A stretch of 64,000 nt of DNA from DATCMH01 sp036563505 (GCA_036563505.1 DATCMH010000025.1:124001-188000), one strand, 5' to 3'; counted from the first letter of the stretch, positions 25,476 through 33,723 are shown. The notes: generated by a model from the letters alone, not told the origin. Program-made: numbers and translations.

Positions 25476-26720
25476 TCAGGCAGTAGTAGTGGGAGCGGGC
25501 CGGATCCCGGTCCGCGCCGCCGCGAGCCAGAACCCGGCGGCGCCGACGAGGGCGGCCAGGATCAAGGCCTCGATGACGGCGGCGTAGCCGCCAGTCCACT
25601 GCCAGAGCGCCGCGATGGCGAGCGGCGCGCCGACCTTCGGCACGAGGGCGATGAAGCTCAGCGTGCCGGCGACCGTCCCGTAGCGCTCGCGGTCGAGCAT
25701 CTCGCCGATGCCGGCCGCCCGGACGATGGTCAGGCTGCCGTCGGCGACGCCATAGAGGACAACGAAGGCGATCAGGGCCGCAGTCCCGCCCGGCGCCGTC
25801 GCGAAGAGCGCCGCGAGGGCGAGCGGCGGCAGGAGCACGATGAAGCTGCCGACGCGTCTTGCCGGCGCCTTGCTGCCAAGCGCGAGAAGCAGCATGCGGG
25901 CCCCGACCTGGGCCGGCCCGCGCAGGGCAAAGACGGCGACCGCCGTCTCGATGCCGAAGCCGCGTTCCTGCAGCAGCGGCACGAGGTGGAAGGTCAGCCC
26001 GGACGAGATGAACGCCTGCGCAGCGAAGCAGAGCGCGAAGCTCCAGAAGGCGGCGCGGCGGAAGACCGGCCGTGCCTCCGACGCGCTGCCGTCGCGCTGA
26101 CCCGCCTCGATCTCCTGCGACGACCGGCGCGGTCCTCGCGTGCCCTTTAGGACAAGCGCATGGGGCAGGGCGCAGAACAGGAGCTGGACGAGACCGAGCG
26201 CGAGGAGGGCGTTGCGCCATCCCAGATGCTCGATGAGGGCCTGCACGAGAGGGAAGAACACGGTGGTGCACAGGCCCGTCACCAAGGTCAGGGCCGTGAT
26301 CGCCCGCCGTGCGTCCCGCGCGTTCGCGGTGATGACGGCGAAGGCCGGGTCCCCGAGCGACGCGCCCTGCGCGATCCCGAGCGCCACGCACAGGCCGTAG
26401 AAGGCCGGAAGCGAGTCGATCCGCGACCAGAGGACAAGGAGCAGGGCGCCCGCGACGGCGCCCGCCGTCATCGGCAGCGCCGCGCCGAAGCGGTCGATGA
26501 GGCGGCCGATCGGCACGGCGCCGAGCCCCGTCGCGAGGAGGCCCGCCGTCAGCGCGCCGTTCAGGTCCGTGCGCGACCAGCCGAGTTCCGCCTCCATCGG
26601 ACCGAACAGGAGGGCGTAGCCGTAGTAGAGCGTGCCCCAGCCGACAAGCTGCGCCACCGCGAGGCCCCAGAGCCGCGGGCCGGAAGGTGAGAAGTCGGGC
26701 AGGGACGGGGAGGCGGCCAC
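25476..26720 (-). CDS. MFS transporter
   Basis: 414 residues with about 12 hydrophobic segments. The N-terminal VAQLVGWGTLYYGYALLFGPM and LGWSRTDLNGALTAGLLATG, and the loop GRLIDRFGAAL between spans 2 and 3, are typical of the MFS group related to oxalate/formate- and monocarboxylate-type carriers. Span 4 has GLCVALGIAQGASLGDPAFAV. A charged central loop (KGTRGPRRSSQEIEAGQRDG) separates the two halves. Substrate cannot be predicted. It is divergent from the carboxylase gene at 26875 (154 bp between). Confidence 0.88.
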   Translation of the reverse strand: MAASPSLPDFSPSGPRLWGLAVAQLVGWGTLYYGYALLFGPMEAELGWSRTDLNGALTAGLLATGLGAVPIGRLIDRFGAALPMTAGAVAGALLLVLWSRIDSLPAFYGLCVALGIAQGASLGDPAFAVITANARDARRAITALTLVTGLCTTVFFPLVQALIEHLGWRNALLALGLVQLLFCALPHALVLKGTRGPRRSSQEIEAGQRDGSASEARPVFRRAAFWSFALCFAAQAFISSGLTFHLVPLLQERGFGIETAVAVFALRGPAQVGARMLLLALGSKAPARRVGSFIVLLPPLALAALFATAPGGTAALIAFVVLYGVADGSLTIVRAAGIGEMLDRERYGTVAGTLSFIALVPKVGAPLAIAALWQWTGGYAAVIEALILAALVGAAGFWLAAARTGIRPAPTTTA

Positions 26721-26874
26721 CCTTCGGTTCTATGAGGCTGGCGGGACAGCCTCAAGGCGGCGTCCCGCAGCCCTGGCATCCGGCGCAGCGGGGCCGAACA
26801 AGGAGGTGACAAACGGGGCGCGAACGCTCTAGGTCAGGGCCTGTCCAGCGCCCGTTCGAGACACGAGACCCGCG

Positions 26875-28830
26875 ATGCTTCCTTCCGTTCTCATCGCCAA
26901 CCGCGGCGAGATCGCCTGCCGCATCATCCGCACGGCGCGCCGGATGGGCCTGCGCACCATCGCGGTGCATTCGGAGGCCGATGCGGACGCGCTCTTCGTG
27001 CAGATGGCCGACGAGGCGCACCTGATCGGCCCGGCGCCGGCCCGAGAGAGCTACCTCGTCATCGACCGCATCCTCGAGGTCGCCAAGCGTACGGGGGCGG
27101 CCGCGATCCATCCGGGCTACGGCTTCCTCTCCGAGCGGGCGGAGTTCGCCGAAGCTTGCGAGGCGAACGGCATCGTTTTCGTTGGACCGCCGGCCTCCGC
27201 CATCCAGGCGATGGGCCTGAAGGACGCGGCCAAGTCCCTCGTCGCCAAGGCGGGTGTGCCCGTGGTGCCGGGCTATCACGGGGCGAAACAGGAACCCGAG
27301 TTCCTGCGCCAGAAGGCCTATGAGATCGGCTACCCGGTGCTGATCAAGGCGGTGGCGGGGGGTGGCGGCAAGGGCATGCGCCGGGTCGACAAGGTCGGCG
27401 AGTTCGAGGCGGCCCTGGAGAGTGCCCAGCGCGAGGCGGCGGGGGCCTTCGGCGATCCGCGGGTGCTCGTGGAAAAGTACGTGCTCTCGCCGCGCCACAT
27501 CGAGATCCAGGTCTTCGCCGACGGCCACGGCAACGTCGTCCACCTCTTCGAGCGCGACTGCTCGCTCCAACGCCGCCATCAGAAGGTGATCGAGGAAGCG
27601 CCGGCGCCCGGAATGCCGGAGGAGATGCGCGCGGCCATGGGCAAGGCGGCCGTCGAGGCAGCGCGGGCGGTGGGCTATGTCGGCGCGGGCACCGTCGAGT
27701 TCATCGCCGACGGGCGCGAGGGCCTGCGGCCGGACCGCTTCTACTTCATGGAGATGAACACTCGCCTCCAGGTCGAGCACCCCGTGACCGAGGCGATCAC
27801 CGGCCTCGACCTCGTCGAGCTGCAGCTGCGCGTGGCCTCGGGCGAGGCTCTCTCCTTCACGCAGGACGACCTCGCGATCCACGGGCATGCCGTCGAGGCC
27901 CGGCTCTACGCCGAGGACCCGGAGAAGGGGTTCCTACCCTCGACCGGCAAGCTCTGGGCGCTGCAGTTCCCGGAGGGCGAGAACCTGCGCATCGACACCG
28001 GCGTTGAGGCGGGGGACGAGGTGACCCCCTACTACGACCCGATGATCGCCAAGGTCATTGCCCGCGGCGAGACCCGCGACGAGGCGCTGTCGACCCTGGC
28101 CGAAGCTTTGGGCCGAACGGTGGTCGCCGGGCCGAAGACGAACGTCGCTTTCCTCAAGCGCCTCTGCGAGGCCCCCGAGTTCCGCGCCGGTCGCTTCGAC
28201 ACGGGCTTCATCGACCAGCGGCTGGAAGAGCTCGGCGCGGTGCCGCGGGGCCTCGATCCGGCGGCGGTCGCGGCGGGCGCCTTGGCGCTCGTCGAGAGCG
28301 GGATCGCGGGCGTGAGCCCGCCGGCTTCCGGCGCCGGCGGATGGTGGGTCGACGACGGGTTTCAGCTCCTCGGCGCGCGAGAGACGGGTTTGCCCGTTCT
28401 CGTCGACGGCGAGCGGATCGAGGCGACCTTGTCCTGGGATGCCGAAGGGGCTCTCGTGGGCTTGTCCGGCCAGACGATCGAGACCACCGGCGAGGACCTC
28501 GCCGTCGTTCAGGCGGGGCGGGGCGTGATCGTGGTGCGCGACGGGCGCCAGACCCGGGTCGAGCTGCACGACCCCTTCGACGTCGACCTCGAGCACATGG
28601 ACGAGGGCGGGCTCGTGAAGGCGCCGATGCACGGCAAGCTCGTCGCGGTTTTTGTCAAGCCTGGCGACGCGGTCGAGAAGGGCCAACGGCTCGCCATCGT
28701 CGAGGCGATGAAGATGGAGCATGTCCTTACGGCCGCCGCGGACGGCGAGGTGGCAGAGGTCGCGGCGGAGCCGGGCGCCCAGGTCGCGGAAGGGGCGCGG
28801 CTTATTGTCTTGAGGGCGAATGGCGAATAG
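26875..28830 (+). CDS. Biotin-dependent acyl-CoA carboxylase alpha subunit (methylcrotonyl-CoA carboxylase-like)
   Basis: 651 residues with biotin carboxylase and carrier domains in one chain. The start LIANRGEIACRIIRTARRMG, the ATP-grasp glycine loop KAVAGGGGKGMR, DCSLQRRHQKVIEEAPAP and FMEMNTRLQVEHPVTE are the BC core; the C-terminal biotinyl domain has EAMKMEH with the biotin Lys at about 613. EAMKMEH and the total length favour methylcrotonyl-CoA carboxylase (MccA), leucine breakdown, over propionyl-CoA carboxylase, which more often has EAMKMEN and is slightly longer. No carboxyltransferase beta subunit is adjacent. The last codons (ANGE-stop) are provided by a 16-bp inverted repeat arm. 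Confidence 0.88.
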   Translation: MLPSVLIANRGEIACRIIRTARRMGLRTIAVHSEADADALFVQMADEAHLIGPAPARESYLVIDRILEVAKRTGAAAIHPGYGFLSERAEFAEACEANGIVFVGPPASAIQAMGLKDAAKSLVAKAGVPVVPGYHGAKQEPEFLRQKAYEIGYPVLIKAVAGGGGKGMRRVDKVGEFEAALESAQREAAGAFGDPRVLVEKYVLSPRHIEIQVFADGHGNVVHLFERDCSLQRRHQKVIEEAPAPGMPEEMRAAMGKAAVEAARAVGYVGAGTVEFIADGREGLRPDRFYFMEMNTRLQVEHPVTEAITGLDLVELQLRVASGEALSFTQDDLAIHGHAVEARLYAEDPEKGFLPSTGKLWALQFPEGENLRIDTGVEAGDEVTPYYDPMIAKVIARGETRDEALSTLAEALGRTVVAGPKTNVAFLKRLCEAPEFRAGRFDTGFIDQRLEELGAVPRGLDPAAVAAGALALVESGIAGVSPPASGAGGWWVDDGFQLLGARETGLPVLVDGERIEATLSWDAEGALVGLSGQTIETTGEDLAVVQAGRGVIVVRDGRQTRVELHDPFDVDLEHMDEGGLVKAPMHGKLVAVFVKPGDAVEKGQRLAIVEAMKMEHVLTAAADGEVAEVAAEPGAQVAEGARLIVLRANGE

Positions 28831-28903
28831 CGAGTGGGTCGGTCCCAGCTGCTAGTCCCTCCAGAAACAGCCTCCATTCGCTACTCACCACTCGCTATTC
28901 GCC
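28811..28903. repeat. 16-bp inverted repeat spanning the carboxylase stop and the DUF1489 leader
   Basis: Arm GGCGAATAGCGAGTGG (28822-28837) is the exact reverse complement of CCACTCGCTATTCGCC (28888-28903), with 50 bp between. Partial copies sit beside each arm (GGGCGAATGGCGAATAG at about 28814-28830; CCATTCGCTACTC at about 28874-28886), so each side looks like a small tandem. The TAG in arm 1 is the stop of the carboxylase gene; arm 2 ends four bases before the DUF1489 ATG. It may form a long hairpin in mRNA. Confidence 0.85.
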
Positions 28904-28907
28904 GCCA

Positions 28908-29345
28908 ATGCCCCTCCACCTCCTCAAGCTCTGCGTCGGCTGCGATTCGATCCGCGACCTCGAGGAGTGGATCGAGGAGAACCGGCTGCATCACGCCCGC
29001 CTCGGGCGCACGTACGAGCAGGTCCACACGACCCGCATGATGCCGAAGCGCTTGGCGGAGATCGTGGACGCCGGCTCGCTGTACTGGGTGGTGAAAGGGC
29101 AGCTCGCCTGCCGCCAGCGTCTCGTCGCCATCCGGCCGTTCACGGACGGGGAGGGGATCGGCCGCTGTCACCTCGTCCTCGATCCGGTTGTCGTGCCCGT
29201 CGAGCCGCGCCCCGTCCGCCCGTTCCAGGGCTGGCGGTACCTGGAGCACAAGGATGCCCCGCGCGACCTCGATCGCGCGGGCGGCGAGCTCGGTCTCATG
29301 CCCGAGAGCCTGCGCCGGGAGCTGGCGGCGTTGGGACTGCTCTGA
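28908..29345 (+). CDS. DUF1489 family protein
   Basis: 145 residues from ATG 28908. It contains MPLHLLKLCVGCDSIRDLEEWI, HTTRMMPKRLAEIVDAGSLYWVVKGQLACRQRLVAIRPF and RPFQGWRYLEHKDAPRDL, all hallmarks of DUF1489, an alphaproteobacterial family of unknown function. Three cysteines (CVGC pair and one in GQLACRQ) could bind metal, though the spacing is not diagnostic. It directly follows the inverted repeat after the carboxylase alpha subunit; cotranscription is possible but the repeat could separate the units. Confidence 0.85.
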   Translation: MPLHLLKLCVGCDSIRDLEEWIEENRLHHARLGRTYEQVHTTRMMPKRLAEIVDAGSLYWVVKGQLACRQRLVAIRPFTDGEGIGRCHLVLDPVVVPVEPRPVRPFQGWRYLEHKDAPRDLDRAGGELGLMPESLRRELAALGLL

Positions 29346-29490
29346 GCACCGGTGGTCATTGCCGGCCCGATGGCAGCTGCAGCCGGCTCTGTTGCCCGCA
29401 ATCCACAGCCTTTCGCCCTGATGCTATGCCGCGGGGGCTCAACCGGAACCGTTAAACGGCGACTCGCATTGCTCCACTGTGTTCCCGAGT

Positions 29491-29495
29491 GGAGG
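29491..29495 (+). promoter_or_regulatory. Ribosome-binding site deciding the start of the 29501 gene
   Basis: GGAGG five bases before ATG 29501. It overlaps the alternative GTG start at 29489, so that GTG is unlikely to be used. Confidence 0.7.
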
Positions 29496-29500
29496 AAGCG

Positions 29501-29857
29501 ATGCTCCTCGCAGCGTCCGAAGGTCGTCACTGGCGGTACGAAGTCCACGAGCATGCGGACGGGTACCTCGTTCATATGCGCGACCTGGAGACGGGGGAGC
29601 TCGACGACGAGTTCGCCACGATCTTTCGCACCCTTCCCGTCGCGTTCGCCTATGCCGAGATGTCCGCCTGCTTCGACCGTTTCGCCTCCGCGGAGATCGA
29701 GAAGGTCGACGATCCCGAAGGCGCGAGCGATCTCGAGGTGAGCGAGAAGCACTTCGCCGAGCTGAGCGGGCGTCTTCGCGACAGCGGCCTCAACGGCTCG
29801 GCCCTGCAGGCCTGGGAGCGTCGGACGGACGACGGCCCGCGCCGGGTGCTTCACTGA
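29501..29857 (+). CDS. Small acidic protein of unknown function
   Basis: 118 residues from ATG 29501 (strong GGAGG). No family recognised. The protein is rich in Glu/Asp and His near the start (EGRHWRYEVHEHADGYLVHMRDLETGELDDEFATIF in two parts), with a single Cys in MSACFDRF. Secondary-structure impression: a beta-hairpin, then helices. It lies 100 bp before the VWA gene on the same strand and has no overlapping candidate of equal quality, but a second long frame here (29479-29979) makes the call less than certain. GC bias at third positions supports this frame. Confidence 0.6.
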   Translation: MLLAASEGRHWRYEVHEHADGYLVHMRDLETGELDDEFATIFRTLPVAFAYAEMSACFDRFASAEIEKVDDPEGASDLEVSEKHFAELSGRLRDSGLNGSALQAWERRTDDGPRRVLH

Positions 29858-29957
29858 ACCCTTGCGCTGGCCCGCGGCGCCTGAGCCGGCTGGTCCGCAC
29901 CGAGCGCGACGAGACGATTGAACCCGGCCCGGCGACGCGCCACATTCACGGCCATCC

Positions 29958-30674
29958 ATGGCCGATAAACGCGATCTGACGAGACCTGATGTCCCGGCGC
30001 CGACGGGCCGCGCGGCCGTCGACGCATTCCTCGGGCAAGCCGCGGTCGTGGCGCCGGTGGACGGGGATCGTGGCCGGCTGATCTTCGCGCTCGACGCCAC
30101 CATGAGTCGGCAACCCACCTGGGACCTCGCCTGCCGTCTGCAGGCCGAGATGTTCGCCGAGGCGACGCGCGTCGGCGGCCTCGCCGTGCAACTCGTCTAT
30201 TTCCGCGGCTTCAACGAGTGCCGCGCCTCGCGCTGGGTGAGCGATCCCGCCGCCCTGACGAGCCTGATGACCGGGCTCGCCTGCCAAGGCGGGCACACCC
30301 AGATCGGGCGCGTTCTGCGCCATGCCCGGGAGGAGAACCGCCGGAGGCCGTCGCGCGTGCTGGTCTATGTCGGCGACGCGATGGAGGAGAACGTCGACGA
30401 GCTTTGCGCCGTGGCCGGCGAACTCGGCCTCCTCGGCGTCAAGGCTTTCATGTTCCAGGAGGGGCGTGATCCGGCCGCCGGCACCGCCTTTCCCGAGATC
30501 GCCCGCCTGACCGGGGGCGCCTATGCCAGCTTCGACGCTGGCGCGGCGCGGACGCTGGCCGGCTTGCTGCGCGCTGCGGCCGCCTATGCCGGCGGCGGGG
30601 CCGCTTCGCTCAAGGCCTTGGCCGGTCGCGACCCCGAGGCGCGGCGTCTGCTCACCGCGATGGGAGGCCGCTGA
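29958..30674 (+). CDS. VWA-domain protein
   Basis: 238 residues. The von Willebrand A fold runs through RLIFALDATMSRQPTW (about 34-49), whose D-A-T-M-S is a variant MIDAS D-x-S/T-x-S, then HTQIGRVLRHAREEN and RVLVYVGDAMEENVDEL, with the third MIDAS acid in GDAMEE. Metal-dependent binding of a protein ligand is expected. The last 50 residues are Ala/Gly-rich. The stop overlaps the start of the DnaJ-domain gene by one base (TGATG), tying the two together. Partner and process are unknown; it is not next to an AAA+ gene of the MoxR type. Confidence 0.82.
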   Translation: MADKRDLTRPDVPAPTGRAAVDAFLGQAAVVAPVDGDRGRLIFALDATMSRQPTWDLACRLQAEMFAEATRVGGLAVQLVYFRGFNECRASRWVSDPAALTSLMTGLACQGGHTQIGRVLRHAREENRRRPSRVLVYVGDAMEENVDELCAVAGELGLLGVKAFMFQEGRDPAAGTAFPEIARLTGGAYASFDAGAARTLAGLLRAAAAYAGGGAASLKALAGRDPEARRLLTAMGGR

Positions 30675-31384
30675 TGACGTTGCTCTACGGGGCGGGCGTC
30701 CTCATTCTGGTGTGGTGGCTCTCGAAGGTTTTCACCCGCGCCAACCCCGCCGCGATGGCAAAGGCGCTGCGCCTCGTCGGCGGCGTCGCGGCTCTCGGCG
30801 GCGCCGCGATCCTCGCCCTGCGCGGGCGCATCGACATGGCCTTCCTCCTCGGCGGGGTGGCGAGCTGGCTTCTGGGTTGGCAGGCCTTGTCCTTCGCCAA
30901 TTTCGGACGGTCGGCACGCAAGAGCGCGGGCGCCGTCTCCCGCGTCCGTTCGGCCATGATCGAGATGGAGCTCGATCACGACACCGGCTCGATGGAGGGC
31001 ACGGTTCTCGCCGGCGAGTTCGCCGGCCGGGCCTTGCGCGACCTCGACGAAGCGGCGCTCATCCGCCTCGTCGGCAAATGCCTCAGGTCCGATCCGGACG
31101 GGGCGCGCCTCCTAGAGGCTTATCTCGACCGCCGGATGCCCGGTTGGCGTGAACACGCTGACCGCGATGCGCACCCGCGGTCGGGCGGCGTCCCGCAGCC
31201 GGGCGCGATGTCCGAACAGGAGGCCTATGAGATCCTGGGGCTGCGGCCGGGGGCGGGTGCGGACGAGGTGCGCACGGCCCATCGCACGCTGATGAAGAAG
31301 CTTCATCCCGACCAGGGGGGCTCGACGTATCTCGCGGCCCGCGTCAACCAGGCCAAAGAGGTGCTGCTCGGCCGACATCGCTGA
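30674..31384 (+). CDS. Membrane-anchored J-domain protein (TIM14/DjlA-like arrangement)
   Basis: 236 residues. The N-terminal 65 or so residues have two hydrophobic spans (LLYGAGVLILVWWLSKVF; ALRLVGGVAALGGAAILAL and a third, weaker one). The cytosolic middle is a charged region with SMEGTVLAGEFAGRALRDL. The C-terminal J-domain (about 178-236) has EAYEILGLRPGAGADEVRTAHRTL-like helices and the HPD tripeptide in KKLHPDQGG. HPD stimulates Hsp70 (DnaK). The layout with the J-domain at the C-terminus resembles mitochondrial TIM14/PAM18 and alphaproteobacterial relatives. It is coupled to the VWA gene by a one-base overlap. Confidence 0.87.
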   Translation: MTLLYGAGVLILVWWLSKVFTRANPAAMAKALRLVGGVAALGGAAILALRGRIDMAFLLGGVASWLLGWQALSFANFGRSARKSAGAVSRVRSAMIEMELDHDTGSMEGTVLAGEFAGRALRDLDEAALIRLVGKCLRSDPDGARLLEAYLDRRMPGWREHADRDAHPRSGGVPQPGAMSEQEAYEILGLRPGAGADEVRTAHRTLMKKLHPDQGGSTYLAARVNQAKEVLLGRHR

Positions 31385-31414
31385 TACTCCACGCGCGATG
31401 AGGGGTGAGGGGAG

Positions 31415-31443
31415 GGCGGCGCCGAACGCGCGCCGCCTGTTAT
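31415..31443. terminator. Candidate terminator between convergent DnaJ-domain and dacF-like genes
   Basis: GGCGGCGC (31415-31422) pairs with GCGCCGCC (31430-31437) around a 7-nt loop, followed by TGTTATTT on the plus strand. It lies about 30 bp past either stop codon. Confidence 0.55.
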
Positions 31444-31471
31444 TTCGTGGTGGAGGGCGGCGGTCCGAGGC

Positions 31472-33064
31472 TCAGGAGCGGGTCGCGAAGCAGGCGAAGC
31501 CGCTCTTCTTGAGGCTCTTGCACGCTTCCTGCGCCGAGTCGGGATCCTCGAAGCCGGAGAACCGGGCGCGGAACAGCGTCGCCCCGTCCCGGGCCACCTT
31601 CTCGGTGAAGGGCGAGGCCTTGGCGAGGGCGCGGGCGCCGGCGCTGCGGGCCTGATCGAGGATCGCCTTGGCCTTCTCTTCCTCGTCCGTCGCGCCGAGC
31701 TGGATGACCCAGGCCGAAGGCGTCACGGCGGGTTTCGTCGCTTCCTTGGCCGCCTCGCGCTTCGGCTCCGGCTTGGACTCGGTGCGGGCTTCGAGTGCCG
31801 CGGCACGCGCGGCCGGAGCGACATCGACGGCGGGGAGGCGCGCCTCGATCTTCCGGTCCTTCTCGGGCCCGGCGAGCGGCAGGGGCGGCGCGGCCTTGGC
31901 AGACGTCTCGACAGCCGCATAGGCGCGGGCGGCCGTGGGAGCGGGTTGCGGGCCGCTGCTCCAGCGCAGGCCCGACGTGGGCGTCATCGTCGAACTGGCG
32001 CCGGCCGCCGAGGCCACGACAGGCCGCATGGCGTTCAGGTCGAGGGGCTTGGCCACGGCCTTGGGGGAGGGCGTCGTAGCGGTGGTCTCGACGTCGGCGA
32101 CGCGGGCCGGACGGGGCGCTTCCGCGACCTGCGCGGCTTCAGCGGCGCTGGGCAGCGTGCGCGCGCCGGCATAGGCCCGGGGCAGGGTCGTGCGGACGAG
32201 GCCCGCCATGATCTGGTCGCGGCTCGCGCCCGAGCGGCCGCCGAGCACGACGGCGACGATGTGGCGGTCGTCCGTCTTGACGTTGGTGAGCAGGTTGAAG
32301 CCGGACATGCGCGTGAAGCCGGTCTTGATGCCGTCCACGCCCTCGACCCGGCCGAGAAGCTTGTTGTGATTCTTGTAGGACGCCCCGGCGAAGTTGAAGG
32401 TCCGGGTCTGGAAGTAACGGTAGTAGCGCGGGAAGCGGTCCTGGATGGCCCGCCCAAGGATCGTGAGGTCGCGCGCCGTCGTCACCTGTTCGGCGTCGGG
32501 GAGACCTGAGGCGTTGCGGTAGACCGTGCGGTTCATGCCCAGCGCGCGGGCCTTGCGCGTCATCTGCTCGGCGAAGTCCTCCTCCGAGCCGCCGAGGTTC
32601 TCGGCGACGGTCACGGCGACGTCGTTCGCGGATTTCGTCACCAGCGCCTTGATCGCGTCCTCCACCGAGATGGTGTCACCAGCGTCGAGGTAGAGCTTGG
32701 ACGGCGACTGGCGGGCCGCATTGGCTGAGACGCGCAGCGGCGTGTCGAGCGAGACCTTACCCTTCTCCAGCGCCTCGAAGAGGAGATAGAGGGTCATCAC
32801 CTTGGTGACTGAGGCGGGGTGCCGGAGCGCGTCCTCGTTCACGGCGTGCAGGACCCGGCCGGTCTTGGCGTCGATCACGATGTTGGCGTAAGGCGGGTTG
32901 TAGCCGCCGCCCCGCGCCTTGCGCCGGGCCGCCTCGGCCGGAGTCGCCGTCACGACGAGGAGGGACGCCGCGACCGCGGCGAGGCCTGATACGGCGACCC
33001 AGTGGCCGCCCGAACGCTGTACGCACCCCAGAGCCATCGGACTGTCCCAGACCCTTTCGATCAT
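31472..33064 (-). CDS. D-alanyl-D-alanine carboxypeptidase with C-terminal SPOR domain
   Basis: 530 residues from ATG 33064 (an earlier in-frame GTG at 33088 and a later ATG at 33037 exist). A signal peptide ends around TPAEA-A. The peptidase S11 core has SVTK (S85-K88), SAN about residue 143 and KTG in VDGIKTGFTRMSGFN. A long Ala/Pro/Thr-rich linker (about 300-440) leads to a SPOR domain (about 450-530: AWVIQLGATDEEEKAKAIL, ARDGATLFRARFSGFED). SPOR binds denuded glycan at the septum, so this PBP5/6-type enzyme should trim pentapeptides in the periplasm near dividing sites. Confidence 0.92.
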   Translation of the reverse strand: MIERVWDSPMALGCVQRSGGHWVAVSGLAAVAASLLVVTATPAEAARRKARGGGYNPPYANIVIDAKTGRVLHAVNEDALRHPASVTKVMTLYLLFEALEKGKVSLDTPLRVSANAARQSPSKLYLDAGDTISVEDAIKALVTKSANDVAVTVAENLGGSEEDFAEQMTRKARALGMNRTVYRNASGLPDAEQVTTARDLTILGRAIQDRFPRYYRYFQTRTFNFAGASYKNHNKLLGRVEGVDGIKTGFTRMSGFNLLTNVKTDDRHIVAVVLGGRSGASRDQIMAGLVRTTLPRAYAGARTLPSAAEAAQVAEAPRPARVADVETTATTPSPKAVAKPLDLNAMRPVVASAAGASSTMTPTSGLRWSSGPQPAPTAARAYAAVETSAKAAPPLPLAGPEKDRKIEARLPAVDVAPAARAAALEARTESKPEPKREAAKEATKPAVTPSAWVIQLGATDEEEKAKAILDQARSAGARALAKASPFTEKVARDGATLFRARFSGFEDPDSAQEACKSLKKSGFACFATRS

Positions 33065-33183
33065 CGCTCTCTGACGGCGCCGGCCCACGAAGGAAGCCGT
33101 TGCCGCCGAAGCACAGTCCGGAACGGTAGGGAGACGCGGTTACGAATGGGTTAAGTGCAAAACCGCCGTTCGAGCGCTCATGT

Positions 33184-33230
33184 TGCAGTGCACAATCGAC
33201 TTGACAAAAATGGTGCAGTGCACATATTCA
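33184..33230 (+). promoter_or_regulatory. Phasin promoter with two PhaR/AniA-like operators
   Basis: TTGACA (33201-33206), an 18-bp spacer and TATTCA (33225-33230) form a sigma-70-type promoter. The 12-mer TGCAGTGCACAA (33184-33195) recurs as TGCAGTGCACAT at 33214-33225, 30 bp later, inside the spacer and touching the -10. Both contain TGC-N3-GCA and match, 12/12 and 11/12, the TGCRNYGCASMA motif that I recall for rhizobial PhaR/AniA, the polyhydroxybutyrate-responsive repressor of phasin genes. Binding there would block the promoter until PHB granules titrate the repressor. Confidence 0.72.
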
Positions 33231-33329
33231 GACCATCCGCCGCGGCGTGTTGCGTTCCGGACGGCGGCATCGGTTCTCATCACTCACTGACGACGCGGCC
33301 CCGCGGGTGCCGCGCGGGGGATCCCTATC

Positions 33330-33683
33330 ATGATGCAGCAGTTCGACAACATCCAGAAGCTCAGCAAGGACAACATGGACGTCGCTCTCAAGAGCTTCGG
33401 CACTGTGTCCAAGGGCGCCCAGGCGATCGCCGTCGAGGCCGCCGACTACGCCAAGAAGTCCTTCGAGCAGTCGACCGCGACCTTCGAGAAGCTCGCCGGC
33501 GTGAAGACCCTCGACAAGGCGCTCGAGATCCAGACGGACTACATGAAGACCGCCTACGAGGGCTTCGTTGCTCAGGCCACCAAGATGGGCGAGCTCTACG
33601 CGAACCTCGCCAAGGAGGCCTACAAGCCGCTCGAGGGCCTCGTCGCCAAGCAGGGCGTCGCCACCGCTCCGGTCGCCAAGTAA
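33330..33683 (+). CDS. Phasin family protein (PHB granule-associated)
   Basis: 117 residues, mostly helical and amphipathic: FDNIQKLSKDNMDVALKSFG, SKGAQAIAVEAADYAKKSFEQ, and ALEIQTDYMKTAYEGFVAQ match the Phasin_2 family. It should coat polyhydroxyalkanoate granules, keeping them dispersed and regulating their size. The protein is free of Cys and low in aromatic residues, as usual. Two ATGs are tandem at 33330. The promoter region upstream has two PhaR-like operators, and a strong terminator follows 40 bp after the stop, so it is a single-gene unit. Confidence 0.92.
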   Translation: MMQQFDNIQKLSKDNMDVALKSFGTVSKGAQAIAVEAADYAKKSFEQSTATFEKLAGVKTLDKALEIQTDYMKTAYEGFVAQATKMGELYANLAKEAYKPLEGLVAKQGVATAPVAK

Positions 33684-33723
33684 GCAACCGTTCTCATCTC
33701 CCGCCTTCGGGTGGGATGACGAG

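Noticed and set aside
26752..27888. 378-codon minus-strand frame opposite the biotin carboxylase
   Set aside because: Antisense shadow; GC-skewed codon positions explain the lack of stops.
28811..28903. Repeats here as a CRISPR-like array
   Set aside because: Only one inverted pair with partial copies; no regularly spaced direct repeats and no cas genes.
29479..29979. 166-codon Arg-rich frame overlapping the small acidic gene
   Set aside because: Arg/Ser-rich composition of an off-frame; the 29501 frame has a GGAGG site and a balanced composition.
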